DNA of 64,000 nucleotides, from contig NZ_JAKSYH010000136.1 of the NCBI RefSeq assembly GCF_022829295.1, positions 231,694-295,693 on the forward strand, written 5' to 3'. Both the position numbers and the translations under genes were made by a program. Source of the stretch: Methylobacterium sp. J-088. GTDB taxonomy: Bacteria; Pseudomonadota; Alphaproteobacteria; Rhizobiales; Beijerinckiaceae. Positions 39,926-49,333 of this stretch are shown piece by piece. Each line of letters starts with the position of its first letter. The stretch's first letter is position 1. The notes below the pieces were generated by a model. It did no database searches. It saw only the letters and a list, made by a program, of their open reading frames with translations, and was not told where the DNA came from.

Positions 39926-40342
39926 ATGGCGCTGAAGGACACTTTGCTGCGCGTCTTCACGTGGTGGAACGGCCAGACCGTCTCCCTCGCGCTCCAGACC
40001 GCGCGCACCGGCATCTTCGTCGGCGAGGATGATTTCGGGAACAAGTACTACAAGGCGGAAGGGGCGCTGATCGACCGCTCTGTCGGCTCTGAGCGCCGGT
40101 GGGTGGTCTATAACGGCTACGCCGACGCCTCGAAGGTGCCGCCCGGCTGGCGCGGCTGGCTCTGCCACAACGTCGATGTTGCGCCGAGCGAGGAGAACTA
40201 CCAGCCTCGCGCGTGGCAGCAGCCCCACATGGAGAACCAGACCGGCACGCCGAACGCCTACCGGCCGCAGGGCTCGCAGCTCTCCTGGGGCCAACGCCCG
40301 GCGGCGACCGGCGATTACGTGTCCTGGACCCCGGGCGAATAA
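39926..40342 (+). CDS. NDUFA12-family subunit of respiratory complex I
   Basis: A 138-residue protein with GEDDFGNKYY, RRWVVYNGYADASKVPPGWRGWLCH and the Pro-rich tail NAYRPQGSQLSWGQRPAATGDY, all typical of the alphaproteobacterial/mitochondrial 17.2-kDa accessory subunit of NADH:ubiquinone oxidoreductase. It sits beside a DUF2155 gene, as in most Hyphomicrobiales. The core nuo genes are not in the window. Confidence 0.93.
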   Translation: MALKDTLLRVFTWWNGQTVSLALQTARTGIFVGEDDFGNKYYKAEGALIDRSVGSERRWVVYNGYADASKVPPGWRGWLCHNVDVAPSEENYQPRAWQQPHMENQTGTPNAYRPQGSQLSWGQRPAATGDYVSWTPGE

Positions 40343-40468
40343 CAGCCATCGCGGGGCGGTTCAGGCGCCCTTTTGCCGCCACCGTTCCGGTGTTGATGGC
40401 GGGGCACTCGCCATGTCCGCCGCGCATCCGTTGGCGCGGCCGGCCTCCCTCGCTTCGGGATCCGCGCC

Positions 40469-41128
40469 TTGAGCCGCATCATCGCCCTCGCACGCTTGGT
40501 GCTTGCCCCGAGCCTCGCGCTCGCCGTTCTGGCAGGGCCGGCTGCGGCCGATAAGATCAAGAACCCGACCGCGGTGTTCTCCGGGCTCGACAAGATCACC
40601 GGCCGGATCGTGTCGTTCGAGGTCGCGGTCGACGAGACGGTGCAGTTCGGCGCCCTGCAGCTGACCCCGCGGGTCTGCTACACGCGGCCGCCGACCGAGA
40701 GCCCCAAGACCACGGCCTTCCTTGAGGTCGACGAGGTCACCCTCGACAACAAGTATCGCCGGATCTTCACCGGCTGGATGTTCGCGTCGAGCCCCGGGCT
40801 GCACGCGATCGAGCACCCGATCTACGATGTCTGGCTGGTCGACTGCAAAGGCGGCGCCGACGTGATCGCCGAGGCCAAGGAGCAGGAGGACGTTCCCGCC
40901 GTCGCGGCCAAACCGGAGAAGACCAAGCGCGCGGGCAAGGATAGCACCAAGACCGCTCAGCAGATCAACGCCGCCGGCCAGGTCGATGTCGAGGCGCCGC
41001 GCGGCGTGCCGGTTCAGCCCCGCCAGAAGCCCTCGCGCAAGTTTTTCCCGTCGAACGAGGGTCCGGCACCGGCCCCGCCGCCTCCGCCGCAGCAGCCGCA
41101 GAACTTGTTCGACGCGCTGTTCCGCTGA
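40469..41128 (+). CDS. DUF2155 secreted/periplasmic protein
   Basis: A 219-residue protein with a TTG start, a signal peptide (ALARLVLAPSLALAVLAGPAAA) and the DUF2155 core: TAVFSGLDKITGRI, LQLTPRVCYTRPPTE, FLEVDEV, IFTGWMFASSPGLHAIEHPIYDVWLVDC. The C-terminus is Lys/Pro-rich, ending in a run of prolines and LFDALFR. The function is unknown; it is conserved next to NDUFA12 and aat in alphaproteobacteria. Confidence 0.9.
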   Translation: MSRIIALARLVLAPSLALAVLAGPAAADKIKNPTAVFSGLDKITGRIVSFEVAVDETVQFGALQLTPRVCYTRPPTESPKTTAFLEVDEVTLDNKYRRIFTGWMFASSPGLHAIEHPIYDVWLVDCKGGADVIAEAKEQEDVPAVAAKPEKTKRAGKDSTKTAQQINAAGQVDVEAPRGVPVQPRQKPSRKFFPSNEGPAPAPPPPPQQPQNLFDALFR

Positions 41129-41146
41129 GCGAGCCGCACCCGCTTG

Positions 41147-41250
41147 AGAGCCGTGACCGATCGCGTTGCAATCGTGCGTGGCTCTGAGCGCTTATTGTGA
41201 CGCGTTCTCTTGCGCCGAACCAGTGTCCATTTCGGCGGAGTGCGCTCTAA
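41147..41250 (-). repeat. Double-hairpin intergenic repeat, type A copy 2
   Basis: On the minus strand it begins at the aat stop codon (TTAGAGCGCACTCCGCCG), carries GGTTCGGCGCAAGAGAACGCG, and ends in AGAGCCACGC...GTCACGGCTCT, the second hairpin. It fills the convergent gap between the DUF2155 gene and aat, and includes the aat stop. Confidence 0.75.
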
Positions 41251-41930
41251 GCGTCGCCCTGGTCGCCCAACGCCTCCAGAACCTGCGCACCGGTCACCGA
41301 GCCGTCCCCCGGCCAGACGTTCCAGTCGGCGACCTCTTCCAGCGCCGCGGCGAGGCGGCGCTTGTAGACATGCCGCGGCAGTTCCTCCGCGCCGAATTGC
41401 GCGAGGTGATCGGTGACGAACTGCGTGTCGGCGAGCCGGTAATGCCCGGCGCGCAGGCGGCCCATCAGATGCACCAGCGCGACCTTCGAGGCGTCGCGGA
41501 CCTCGTGGAACATGCTCTCGCCGAAGAAGGCCGCCCCGAGCGAGACGCCATAGAGGCCGCCGACCAGCCGCCGGTCGTCGCCCGCATAGACCTCGACCGT
41601 GTGGACGTGGCCGACATCGAACAGCGCCCCGTAGAGGTCCCGGATGCGGCCGTTGATCCAGGTCCGCTCGCTGTCACGGCGGGGGGCGGCGCAGCCGTCG
41701 ATGATGCCGTTGAAATCCGTATCGCACCGCACCTCGAACTGGTCGGACCGCACCGTCCGGGCGAGGCGCTTGGGCACGCGGAACGCGTCGAGGGGCAGGA
41801 CGCCGCGGGCCTTCGGCTCGACCCAGTAGAGGGTCGGGTCCTGCGCGTCCTCGGCCATCGGAAAGATGCCCGCCGCGTAGGCCTTCAGCAGGATCTCGGG
41901 GGTGATGTCCACGCGGTGGCTGTCGTGCAT
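41247..41930 (-). CDS. aat: Leucyl/phenylalanyl-tRNA--protein transferase
   Basis: A 227-residue protein with [20 protein letters not shown] at the N-terminus, the family's FxYxxGxFPM-like signature, then [25 protein letters not shown] and [14 protein letters not shown]. It adds Leu or Phe to N-terminal Arg/Lys proteins for ClpAP degradation (N-end rule). It follows accC by 69 bp on the same strand. Its stop codon lies inside a type A repeat. Confidence 0.95.
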   Translation of the reverse strand: MHDSHRVDITPEILLKAYAAGIFPMAEDAQDPTLYWVEPKARGVLPLDAFRVPKRLARTVRSDQFEVRCDTDFNGIIDGCAAPRRDSERTWINGRIRDLYGALFDVGHVHTVEVYAGDDRRLVGGLYGVSLGAAFFGESMFHEVRDASKVALVHLMGRLRAGHYRLADTQFVTDHLAQFGAEELPRHVYKRRLAAALEEVADWNVWPGDGSVTGAQVLEALGDQGDA

Positions 41931-41999
41931 GGCCTGAATGTCGCGCGTGTCCGACGCGAAGACCAGAGGGGACCGCCTGCTGCGGTCGCCGCAGCCCGG

Positions 42000-43352
42000 T
42001 CAGACCTTCATGCCGCCGTCTTCGAGGAAATGCTCCAGCCAGTGAATGTCGTAAAGGCCGTTCTGCACGTCCGGGTTGCGGACCAGGGTCCGGAACAGGG
42101 GCAGCGTCGTTTCGATCCCGTCGATGACGAACTCGTCGAGCGCCCGGCGCAGGCGCATCAGGCACTCGTTGCGGGTCCGGCCGTGCACGATCAGCTTGCC
42201 GATCAGCGAATCGTAATTCGGCGGGATCCGGTAGCCCTGGAAGGCGGCGGAATCGACGCGGACACCCAGCCCGCCGGGGGTGTGATAATGGGTGATCACG
42301 CCCGGCGAGGGCTGGAAGGTCTCCGGGTGCTCGGCGTTGATCCGGCACTCGATGGCGTGGCCCTCGACCTTGATGTCCGACTGGCTGACCGACAAGGCGC
42401 CGCCCGACGCGACCTGGATCTGCTCAATCACCAGATCGATCCCGGTGATCATCTCGGTCACGGGATGCTCGACCTGAATGCGGGTGTTCATCTCGATGAA
42501 GTAGAACTTGCCATCCTCGTACAGGAACTCGACGGTCCCGGCGCCGAGGTAGCCCAGTTCCTTCATGGCGTTGGCGCAGATACCGCCGATCTCGGCGCGC
42601 ATCGATTCGTTGAGGGCGGGCGAGCCGCCTTCCTCCCAGACCTTCTGGTGGCGGCGCTGCAGCGAGCAGTCGCGCTCGGCGAGGTGCACGGCACCGCCGC
42701 GGCCGTCACCCAGGACCTGCACCTCGATGTGCCGGGGCTTCTCGAGGTACTTCTCGAGGTAGACCGCGTCGTCGCCGAAGGCGGCCTTGGCCTCGGACTT
42801 GGCCATGCCGATGGCCTGCTCCAGTTCGGCCTCGGAGCGCGCGACCTTCATGCCGCGCCCGCCGCCACCCGCCGCCGCCTTGACCAGGACCGGGTAGCCG
42901 ATCTCGGCAGCGACCCGCTTGGCGGTATCGATATCCTCCACGCCACCCTCGGAGCCCGGCACGCAGGGGATGCCGAGCTTGAGCGCCGTGCGCTTGGCCT
43001 CGATCTTGTCGCCCATGGTGCGGATGTGCTGCGCTTTGGGGCCGATGAAGCCGATCTGATGGTGCGCCAGCACATCGGCGAAGCGGGCATTCTCCGACAG
43101 GAAGCCGTAGCCGGGATGGACCGCGTCCGCCCCGGTGATCTCGCAGGCCGCGATGATCGACGGGATGTTCAGGTAGCTGTCGCGCGCCGCCGGCGGCCCG
43201 ATGCAGACGCTCTCGTCGGCGAGCCGGACGTGCATGGCGTCGGCATCGGCCGTGGAATGGACCGCCACGGTGGCGATTCCGAGTTCCTTCGCCGCCCGCA
43301 GGATGCGCAAGGCGATCTCACCCCGGTTCGCGATCAGGATCTTGTCGAACAT
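42000..43352 (-). CDS. accC: Acetyl-CoA carboxylase, biotin carboxylase subunit
   Basis: A 450-residue ATP-grasp enzyme. It begins [20 protein letters not shown]. The ATP loop is [19 protein letters not shown], and the catalytic region has [24 protein letters not shown]. It carboxylates the biotin on AccB for malonyl-CoA synthesis. It is separated from accB by 189 bp that contain a type A repeat, wider than usual for this pair. Confidence 0.97.
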   Translation of the reverse strand: MFDKILIANRGEIALRILRAAKELGIATVAVHSTADADAMHVRLADESVCIGPPAARDSYLNIPSIIAACEITGADAVHPGYGFLSENARFADVLAHHQIGFIGPKAQHIRTMGDKIEAKRTALKLGIPCVPGSEGGVEDIDTAKRVAAEIGYPVLVKAAAGGGGRGMKVARSEAELEQAIGMAKSEAKAAFGDDAVYLEKYLEKPRHIEVQVLGDGRGGAVHLAERDCSLQRRHQKVWEEGGSPALNESMRAEIGGICANAMKELGYLGAGTVEFLYEDGKFYFIEMNTRIQVEHPVTEMITGIDLVIEQIQVASGGALSVSQSDIKVEGHAIECRINAEHPETFQPSPGVITHYHTPGGLGVRVDSAAFQGYRIPPNYDSLIGKLIVHGRTRNECLMRLRRALDEFVIDGIETTLPLFRTLVRNPDVQNGLYDIHWLEHFLEDGGMKV

Positions 43353-43440
43353 CGGACCCGTTAGGGCGTCCTGGCGATACCGAACCGCGCAGGAGGCGCT
43401 ATCCTCTGGTTAAGCGGCGGCGGTGTGCCCACGGACACCC

Positions 43441-43545
43441 TAGAGCCGTGCTCGATCGCGTCGCAATCGTGCACGGCTATAACCCCTTGTTGTGACGCGC
43501 TCTCTTGCGCCGAACCGGTGTTTACCTCGTCGGAGAGCGCTTTAG
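43441..43545 (-). repeat. Double-hairpin intergenic repeat, type A copy 3 (between accB and accC)
   Basis: The best-preserved copy. On the minus strand it begins at the accB stop (TAAAGCGCTCTCCGAC), continues with CCGGTTCGGCGCAAGAGAGCGCG and CACAACAAGG, and ends with ATAGCCGTGC...GCACGGCTCTA. Both hairpins are well formed. It lies within the accB-accC transcription unit. Confidence 0.8.
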
Positions 43546-44012
43546 CTGATGACGAGCAGGGTCTCGCCGAACTCGACCGGCTGTCCGTCCTCGACGAAGA
43601 TGGCACTGATCGTGCCGGCGCGGGGCGCTACGATCTCGTTGAAGGTCTTCATCGCCTCGATCAGCAACAGCTTGTCGCCGACCTCGACTTTCGCGCCGAC
43701 ATCCACGAACGCCTTGGCGTCGGGGGAGGCGCGCAGATAGGCGGTCCCGACCATCGGCGAGGGCACGGTCCCGGCCTGCGTCCGCTGCGGCTCGGCCGGA
43801 GCCAGGGCGGACGGCACAGACTGTCCCGGAGGCGCAGCCAGAGCGGCCACGGGCGCACCCGCCGCGACCTGAACGCTCACAGGCTCGAGCCGGCGCACGA
43901 CGCGGATGCGCAGGTCGCCCTTCTCGACCTCGATCTCGGAGAGGCCCGTCTCGGTGACGAGGTTTGCGAGCTCGCGCACGAGCTCGGGATCGATGGCGTC
44001 GTTCTTTGGCAT
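43542..44012 (-). CDS. accB: Acetyl-CoA carboxylase, biotin carboxyl carrier protein
   Basis: A 156-residue protein. A short N-terminal helical region is followed by an Ala/Pro-rich linker (about residues 60-85) and the biotinyl domain with the biotin lysine in [18 protein letters not shown]. It ends [11 protein letters not shown]. It is first in the accB-accC-aat minus-strand set. The stop codon is the first bases of the type A repeat. Confidence 0.96.
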   Translation of the reverse strand: MPKNDAIDPELVRELANLVTETGLSEIEVEKGDLRIRVVRRLEPVSVQVAAGAPVAALAAPPGQSVPSALAPAEPQRTQAGTVPSPMVGTAYLRASPDAKAFVDVGAKVEVGDKLLLIEAMKTFNEIVAPRAGTISAIFVEDGQPVEFGETLLVIS

Positions 44013-44160
44013 CCGGCCTACTTCGTATCGCGGCGCGTCGGTCCGCCCATCGAGTCGGCGGTGGAAAACGGCCCTGCGGCTGGCGGCTCTTAGACGAAGG
44101 CGGTGCGGCGCGACAAGGCCGCACCCGCCTTTGCTCCGGGCGACTGAGAGGCCCGTCTCC

Positions 44161-44946
44161 TCAGCAGGAAGCGTGGCCGCACTGACGCACGTCGGCGATC
44201 GTCTTGCGGATCGGATCGACGCCGACCGCGCCGGGGATCACCTCGTCGCCGATGATGAAAGCCGGCGTGCCCGACAGGCCGAGCCGGTCGCCGAGGCCGC
44301 GGTTCTCGCTGAGCGCCGCCTTCACCTCGGGGGAGGCCATGTCCTTCTGCAGCTTGGCGGTGTCGACGCCCATATCCTTGGCGACCTGGATGGCCCGAGC
44401 TCCGTTCACACGGCCCTTGGTTTCCAGCAGCTTCTGGTGGAACTCGAACAGCTTATCGCCCTTCAGCTGCTGACGCACCGCGACGGCAACCTGGCTGGCC
44501 TCCAGCGATTCCGGGCCGAGCACCGGGAAGTCCTTGATCACCACCCGCAGCTTCGGATCGGACTTGATCAGCGCCTGGACGTCGCCCAGGGCCTTGCGGC
44601 AGTAGCCACAATTGTAATCGAAGAACTCGACCATCGTGACGTCGCCCGAGGGATTGCCGGCCACGACATCGTGCGGCCCGTTGAGAAGCGAGTCGCGGGA
44701 TTCCTTAAGCGCGGCAGCCTGGGCGAGGCGCTGCGTCTCGGCCTGCTGCTTCTCGGCCTCGGCCAATGCCTCCTGCAGCACCTCGGGGTGCTTGACGAGG
44801 TAGTCCTTCACGATCGCCTCGATCCCGGCGCGCTGCGCGTCCGTGAACGGGGAGGCGGCGGGCGCTCCGGCAGTCTGCGCGAGGGCAGGAACGGCGACGA
44901 GGCCGAGCGCCAGGGCCAGCGCGGGCAGGGGGCGGATGAACGGCAT
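44161..44946 (-). CDS. DsbA-family thiol:disulfide oxidoreductase
   Basis: About 261 residues from [24 protein letters not shown], a signal peptide. A helical N-terminal region ([33 protein letters not shown]) precedes the thioredoxin fold with the active site [13 protein letters not shown] (Cys-Gly-Tyr-Cys) and the cis-proline [18 protein letters not shown]. This layout is that of Com1/ScsC-like periplasmic DsbA proteins. It lies 148 bp upstream of accB on the same strand. Confidence 0.93.
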   Translation of the reverse strand: MPFIRPLPALALALGLVAVPALAQTAGAPAASPFTDAQRAGIEAIVKDYLVKHPEVLQEALAEAEKQQAETQRLAQAAALKESRDSLLNGPHDVVAGNPSGDVTMVEFFDYNCGYCRKALGDVQALIKSDPKLRVVIKDFPVLGPESLEASQVAVAVRQQLKGDKLFEFHQKLLETKGRVNGARAIQVAKDMGVDTAKLQKDMASPEVKAALSENRGLGDRLGLSGTPAFIIGDEVIPGAVGVDPIRKTIADVRQCGHASC

Positions 44947-45174
44947 GGATCCTCGCTTGCGGGGCAAGCCGGCCCGCACTGGGCGCGAGCGGTAGGCGCT
45001 GGGTTTGGCGTTTTCACGGCATCGGGTCAATCGGATGCGCGTGTCACGGATCGGTTCCGCAAGGGCAGCGCTGCCGCGCCTGGCGGTTGAGGCCTCCGGG
45101 GTGGCGAACTAACCTCCGGAGCCCGACCGGATCGCCTCGGCCGTGCTGCCGCATCCGGCACAGAGAAGGATCCC

Positions 45175-46329
45175 ATGACCCCGATCTCCAGACGCGCCGC
45201 CATCGTCCAGCCGTTCCTCGCCATGGACGTGATGGCCGCCGCCGCCGCCAAGGTGCGCGCCGGTGCCGACGTGGTGCGGATGGAGGTCGGTCAGCCCTCG
45301 GCCCCGGCACCGCGCGCCGTGATCGCGGCGGCGCAGAATGCTTTGGCGACCGGGCGCGTCCCCTACACCGAAGCCCTCGGTCTGCCGGCTTTACGCGCGC
45401 GCATCGCCCGGGACTATGCGGAGCGTCACGGCGTCTCGATTCCGCCGGAGCGGGTGGTCATCACCACGGGGTCATCGGCGGGCTTCGTGCTGGCCTTCAT
45501 GAGCCTGTTCGATGCCGGCGCACGTGTCGCCGTGCCGCAGCCGGGCTATCCGGCCTATCGCAACATCCTGTCCGCCCTCGACCTCGTGCCCGCCCCGATG
45601 ATCCTGCGCGCGGAGGACCGGTTCGCCCCGACCGCCGCGCTCCTGCGCGAGACCCACGCAAGGGCACCGGTTTCCGGGGCGCTGGTGATGAGCCCCGCCA
45701 ACCCATCCGGCACCGTCATCACGGAGGCGGCCCTGCGGGACCTCTGTGCCGCGACCCGCAGCCTCGGCCTGCCGCTGATCTCGGACGAGATCTATCACGG
45801 CCTCAGCTACGGCCTGCCAACCGAAACGGCTTTGCGCTTCGACCCCGAAGCGGTCGTGATCAACTCCTTCTCCAAGTACCACTGCATGACCGGCTGGCGC
45901 GTCGGCTGGATGGTGGTGCCGGAAACCCTGGTCCGCCCGATCGAGCGGCTGGCGCAGAATCTCTACATCTCGGCGCCCTACCTGTCGCAGATCGGGGCGC
46001 TGGCAGCCTTCGACGCGACGGAAGAACTCGACGCCGTCCGCGACGGCTATGCGCGCAACCGCACCATCCTGCTCGACGCGCTGCCGGGCCTCGGCCTCGG
46101 GCGCGTGCACCCGGCCGACGGCGCATTCTACCTCTACGCGGACGTGGCGAACCTCACCAACGACGCTGCGGATTTCTGCCGGCGGATGCTCGACGAGGCC
46201 CATGTCGCGGCGACACCGGGCCTCGACTTCGATCCGGATCTCGGCAGCCACCACGTCCGGTTCTCGTTCGCGGGCTCGGAAGCCGAGTGCCACGAAGCCG
46301 TGGCCCGGCTTCGGCGCTGGCTCGGCTGA
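45175..46329 (+). CDS. Class I/II pyridoxal-phosphate aminotransferase
   Basis: A 384-residue fold-type I aminotransferase. Substrate loop VGQPSAPAPRAV; GSSAGFVLAF; MSPANPSGTVITEAAL; LISDEIYHGLSY; the PLP lysine is in NSFSKYHCMTGWRVGWMV. It resembles aspartate/alanine-type aminotransferases. The amino acid used cannot be told from sequence. It is convergent with gph, 4 bp apart. Confidence 0.93.
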   Translation: MTPISRRAAIVQPFLAMDVMAAAAAKVRAGADVVRMEVGQPSAPAPRAVIAAAQNALATGRVPYTEALGLPALRARIARDYAERHGVSIPPERVVITTGSSAGFVLAFMSLFDAGARVAVPQPGYPAYRNILSALDLVPAPMILRAEDRFAPTAALLRETHARAPVSGALVMSPANPSGTVITEAALRDLCAATRSLGLPLISDEIYHGLSYGLPTETALRFDPEAVVINSFSKYHCMTGWRVGWMVVPETLVRPIERLAQNLYISAPYLSQIGALAAFDATEELDAVRDGYARNRTILLDALPGLGLGRVHPADGAFYLYADVANLTNDAADFCRRMLDEAHVAATPGLDFDPDLGSHHVRFSFAGSEAECHEAVARLRRWLG

Positions 46330-46333
46330 CACC

Positions 46334-47032
46334 TCAGGCGATTTTTGCCGGCGCCAAGTCCCGGATTGCTGCAGGAAGCTCCGAGAAATGCTCGATCACC
46401 CGGTCGGGTCCGAGCTCGGTCACCGGCCGGTCGGTGTAGCCGAAGGTCACGGCGACCACCGGGATGCCGGCCGCCTTGGCGGTGTCGATGTCCGTGCGGG
46501 AATCACCGACCATCACGGCACGGGCCGGATCGCCGCCGGCGCGCTCGATCGTCCCGGCGAGATGGCGCGGATCGGGCTTGAACTGGGGGAAGGTATCGCG
46601 GCCGCAGATGGCTGCGAAGCGGTGGCCGATCCCGAGAAGGCGCAGCAGCTCGACCGACTGACCCTCGTACTTGTTGGTGCAGACTGCGAGCCGGTAACCG
46701 TCGGCCTCCAGCGCATCGAGCGCCTCGACGACACCCGGGAAGAGGTGCGACGTGTCGGCGAGGTGTTCGCCGTAATGGGCGATGAAGGCCTCGAACAGCC
46801 GCTCGTGATCCTCCGGAGACAGCGCACGTCCCTCCGCCTCGAAACCGCGCCGGATCAGCGCCTTGGCACCGGCGCCGATCAGCCCGCGGGCCTGCGACAG
46901 CGGAAGCTCGGGCAAACCTTCGCGCCGCATCAGCACGTTCAGCGTGCCGATCAGGTCCCCCGCGGTCTCCGCCAGGGTGCCGTCGAGATCGAACACGGCG
47001 ATGGGCGGACGGGTCGTGGAAGCGGCGGACAT
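46334..47032 (-). CDS. gph: Phosphoglycolate phosphatase (HAD family)
   Basis: About 232 residues from MSAASTTRPPIAVFDLDGTL, with AGGAGC upstream; an ATG 24 bp earlier is less well placed. HAD motif I is VFDLDGTLAET; motif II is in LAVCTNKYEGQS; motif III/IV is KPDPRHL and VMVGDSRTDIDTAKAAGIPVVAV. It removes phosphoglycolate formed by DNA repair or RuBisCO-type side reactions. Confidence 0.93.
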   Translation of the reverse strand: MSAASTTRPPIAVFDLDGTLAETAGDLIGTLNVLMRREGLPELPLSQARGLIGAGAKALIRRGFEAEGRALSPEDHERLFEAFIAHYGEHLADTSHLFPGVVEALDALEADGYRLAVCTNKYEGQSVELLRLLGIGHRFAAICGRDTFPQFKPDPRHLAGTIERAGGDPARAVMVGDSRTDIDTAKAAGIPVVAVTFGYTDRPVTELGPDRVIEHFSELPAAIRDLAPAKIA

Positions 47033-47196
47033 AGCGATGAAGCTCCTGGCTGGCACGGGCCTCGCTACCGGGGGGCGCTGCTATCGGCAAGCTGGCACCC
47101 CTGCTGCGCCGCGTCCCGGCGGATCATCGATCGCTGCGCCCCAGACTCGCCCGAAAGCCCGGCGAAAGCCTGCAGGTCCCCGCCCCGGAATCAACG

Positions 47197-47661
47197 ATGA
47201 AACCGTCTCTGCTCCTCCTGGCCGCCTGCGCGGCGCTCCCCGTCGCGCCGGCCGCCGCGACATCCTACGAGTTCGTGCCGGCCCCGCAGATCGATCTGAA
47301 CCGCATGTACCGGGTCGACAAGGTGACCGGCGAGGTCACGTCCTGCCAGTACGGCCTCCAGGAATCGGCCGGCGGCATCGGCCAGACCGTCTGCTTCGGT
47401 GCCGGGGAGGGCGCCGGGCCGCAGACCCCCTCGGAATACGGGCTGGTGGCGAGCCGTCACACCCGCGAGGCCGGCGTCTTCCGGGTCAATTACCGGACCG
47501 GCGAGATGAGCATCTGCTTCGTGCTGGTGAAGAAGGAGCAGGTCGTCTGCACCCAGCAGGGCAAGCCGGGGACGGACGGCGCCTCCGACGCGCCACTGAC
47601 CGGTCCGGCCCCCGGCCGGGCCGGCGCCAGCGCCACGCCGGCTCAAGGCGGCCGCTTTTGA
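47197..47661 (+). CDS. Hypothetical secreted protein
   Basis: A 154-residue protein with a signal peptide (MKPSLLLLAACAALPVAPAA). Two similar halves can be seen: MYRVDKVTGEVTSCQYG...TVCFG and VFRVNYRTGEMSICFVL...VVCTQ. Each has a basic/aromatic strand, a TGE turn and cysteines, as in short beta-strand repeats found in alphaproteobacterial secreted proteins. Pro/Ala-rich tail. No family is named. Confidence 0.75.
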   Translation: MKPSLLLLAACAALPVAPAAATSYEFVPAPQIDLNRMYRVDKVTGEVTSCQYGLQESAGGIGQTVCFGAGEGAGPQTPSEYGLVASRHTREAGVFRVNYRTGEMSICFVLVKKEQVVCTQQGKPGTDGASDAPLTGPAPGRAGASATPAQGGRF

Positions 47662-47788
47662 CGCCGCATCGTCGGAGCGGGCGTTCCGGTCGGCCGAGTC
47701 CCGTGCTAGGGGCCGCGCGATCCTCGCGGAAAGTCCGGCCCATGACGTGCGCCCCCTCGCTTAACCTTGTCGACCGGGCTCGCTCCCG

Positions 47789-48502
47789 GTGAGCGGGCCG
47801 GATCTGCGCCGGGCCGCAGCGGCGCGCGCCCTCGACCTCGTGGAGCCCGGCATGCGGCTCGGCCTCGGCACCGGTTCCACGGCTGCCGCCTTCGTGGCGC
47901 TGCTGGGCGAGCGGGTCCGTGACGGTCTCGACATCCTCGGCGTGCCGACCTCCGAAGCGACGCGGGCCCAGGCCGAAGGCCTCGGCATCCGTCTCGCCAC
48001 CCTCGACGAGCAGCCGGAGCTCGACCTGACCATCGACGGCGCCGACGAGGTGGATGGCAGCTTACGCCTGATCAAGGGCGGCGGCGCGGCGCTCCTACGG
48101 GAGAAGATCGTCGCCTGCGCCAGCCACCGCATGGTCGTGATCGCCGATGCGGCCAAGCGCGTGGACCGGCTCGGCGCCTTCCCGCTGCCGATCGAGGTGA
48201 ATCCCTTCGGCCTCACCGCCACCCACCGGGCCGTGGAGAGAGCCGTCGCGGATGCCGGCTGCTCCGGCGCCGTCCGGCTGCGGCAGCGTCCCGACGGCGC
48301 GCCCCTGCTCACCGATGGCGGACACCACATCCTCGACGCCCATCTCGGCGCGATCCCCGATCCCGAGGCGCTCGGCGCCGCGCTCTGGGCTGTCCCGGGG
48401 GTCGTCGAGCACGGCCTGTTCCTCGGCATCGCGAACGCCGCGATCCTGGCGGCCGCACGGGACGGGCAAGCCGACATCACCGTTCTCGGCAGCCTCGCCT
48501 GA
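47789..48502 (+). CDS. rpiA: Ribose-5-phosphate isomerase A
   Basis: A 237-residue protein with a GTG start. [16 protein letters not shown] is the phosphate-binding loop, and [31 protein letters not shown] carries the catalytic Asp, Glu and Lys. It interconverts ribose-5-phosphate and ribulose-5-phosphate. It is followed after 44 bp by the DUF2059 gene. Confidence 0.95.
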   Translation: MSGPDLRRAAAARALDLVEPGMRLGLGTGSTAAAFVALLGERVRDGLDILGVPTSEATRAQAEGLGIRLATLDEQPELDLTIDGADEVDGSLRLIKGGGAALLREKIVACASHRMVVIADAAKRVDRLGAFPLPIEVNPFGLTATHRAVERAVADAGCSGAVRLRQRPDGAPLLTDGGHHILDAHLGAIPDPEALGAALWAVPGVVEHGLFLGIANAAILAAARDGQADITVLGSLA

Positions 48503-48546
48503 GGCGCCGCTTCCCCCGCAAGCCATCCTCGCAGGATCAACCCAGC

Positions 48547-49113
48547 ATGTCCCGACGCCTCACCGCCGCGCTCGGCCTCGCGCTTGGCCTCGCGCTTCCG
48601 TCCGCTGCCTTCGCGCAGGCTCATAAGCCGGCGCCGGCAAAGCCTGCGGCCCAGCCCAGCACGCCCGCCGCCAACACGCCGGCGGCACCGGCCATGACCC
48701 CGAACCATCTCGCCCTGGCCCGCGAGGTGATGCTCAGTTCCGGCATCGCCCGCTCATTCGACTCGGTGCTGCCCGCCTTCGCCGACCAGATCCGCAAGCA
48801 GTCCGTCACCCGGCCGGAACTCGCCAAGGATCTCGACGACGTGTTGGCCTCGCTGCAACCCGAGATGGAGCTGCAGAAGCAGCGCATGATCGACATCGCG
48901 GCCCGCACCTACGCGACGAAGTTCTCGGAGGCCGAGCTGCAGGAGATCGCGACCTTCTTCCGCTCACCCGCCGGCAAGCACTACGTCGAGGCGCAGCCGC
49001 AACTCCTCGACGAGATGGTGCAGGAGATGCAGGACTGGACCCAGGACGTGTCGGAATACGTCATGGTCCGCGTCCGCGCCGAAATGGGCAAGCGCGGGCA
49101 CCAGATGCAGTGA
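48547..49113 (+). CDS. DUF2059 secreted protein
   Basis: A 188-residue protein with a signal peptide ending AAFAQA and a Pro/Ala linker. The DUF2059 core is KFSEAELQEIATFFRSPAGKHYVEAQPQLLDEM. Members are periplasmic or secreted and of unknown function. Confidence 0.88.
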   Translation: MSRRLTAALGLALGLALPSAAFAQAHKPAPAKPAAQPSTPAANTPAAPAMTPNHLALAREVMLSSGIARSFDSVLPAFADQIRKQSVTRPELAKDLDDVLASLQPEMELQKQRMIDIAARTYATKFSEAELQEIATFFRSPAGKHYVEAQPQLLDEMVQEMQDWTQDVSEYVMVRVRAEMGKRGHQMQ

Positions 49114-49333
49114 GGGCCCCACCCCACCGGGGCGTCGGGCCCGCATGCGAGAACATCGCGGCGAACCGGTTGTGGCTCCACCCTTTCCCAGGCGTATGGA
49201 GCGCAAGCGGACTACGACCCGGATCCAGCACACGACCGCGCGTAGCCACGATGAGAGGGGGAGGCGTGTCATTGAGGCATGCTGCATCGATCTCTTGCCG
49301 CGCGCTTGGCTTCACGGCCTTGAGAGGGCTGCC

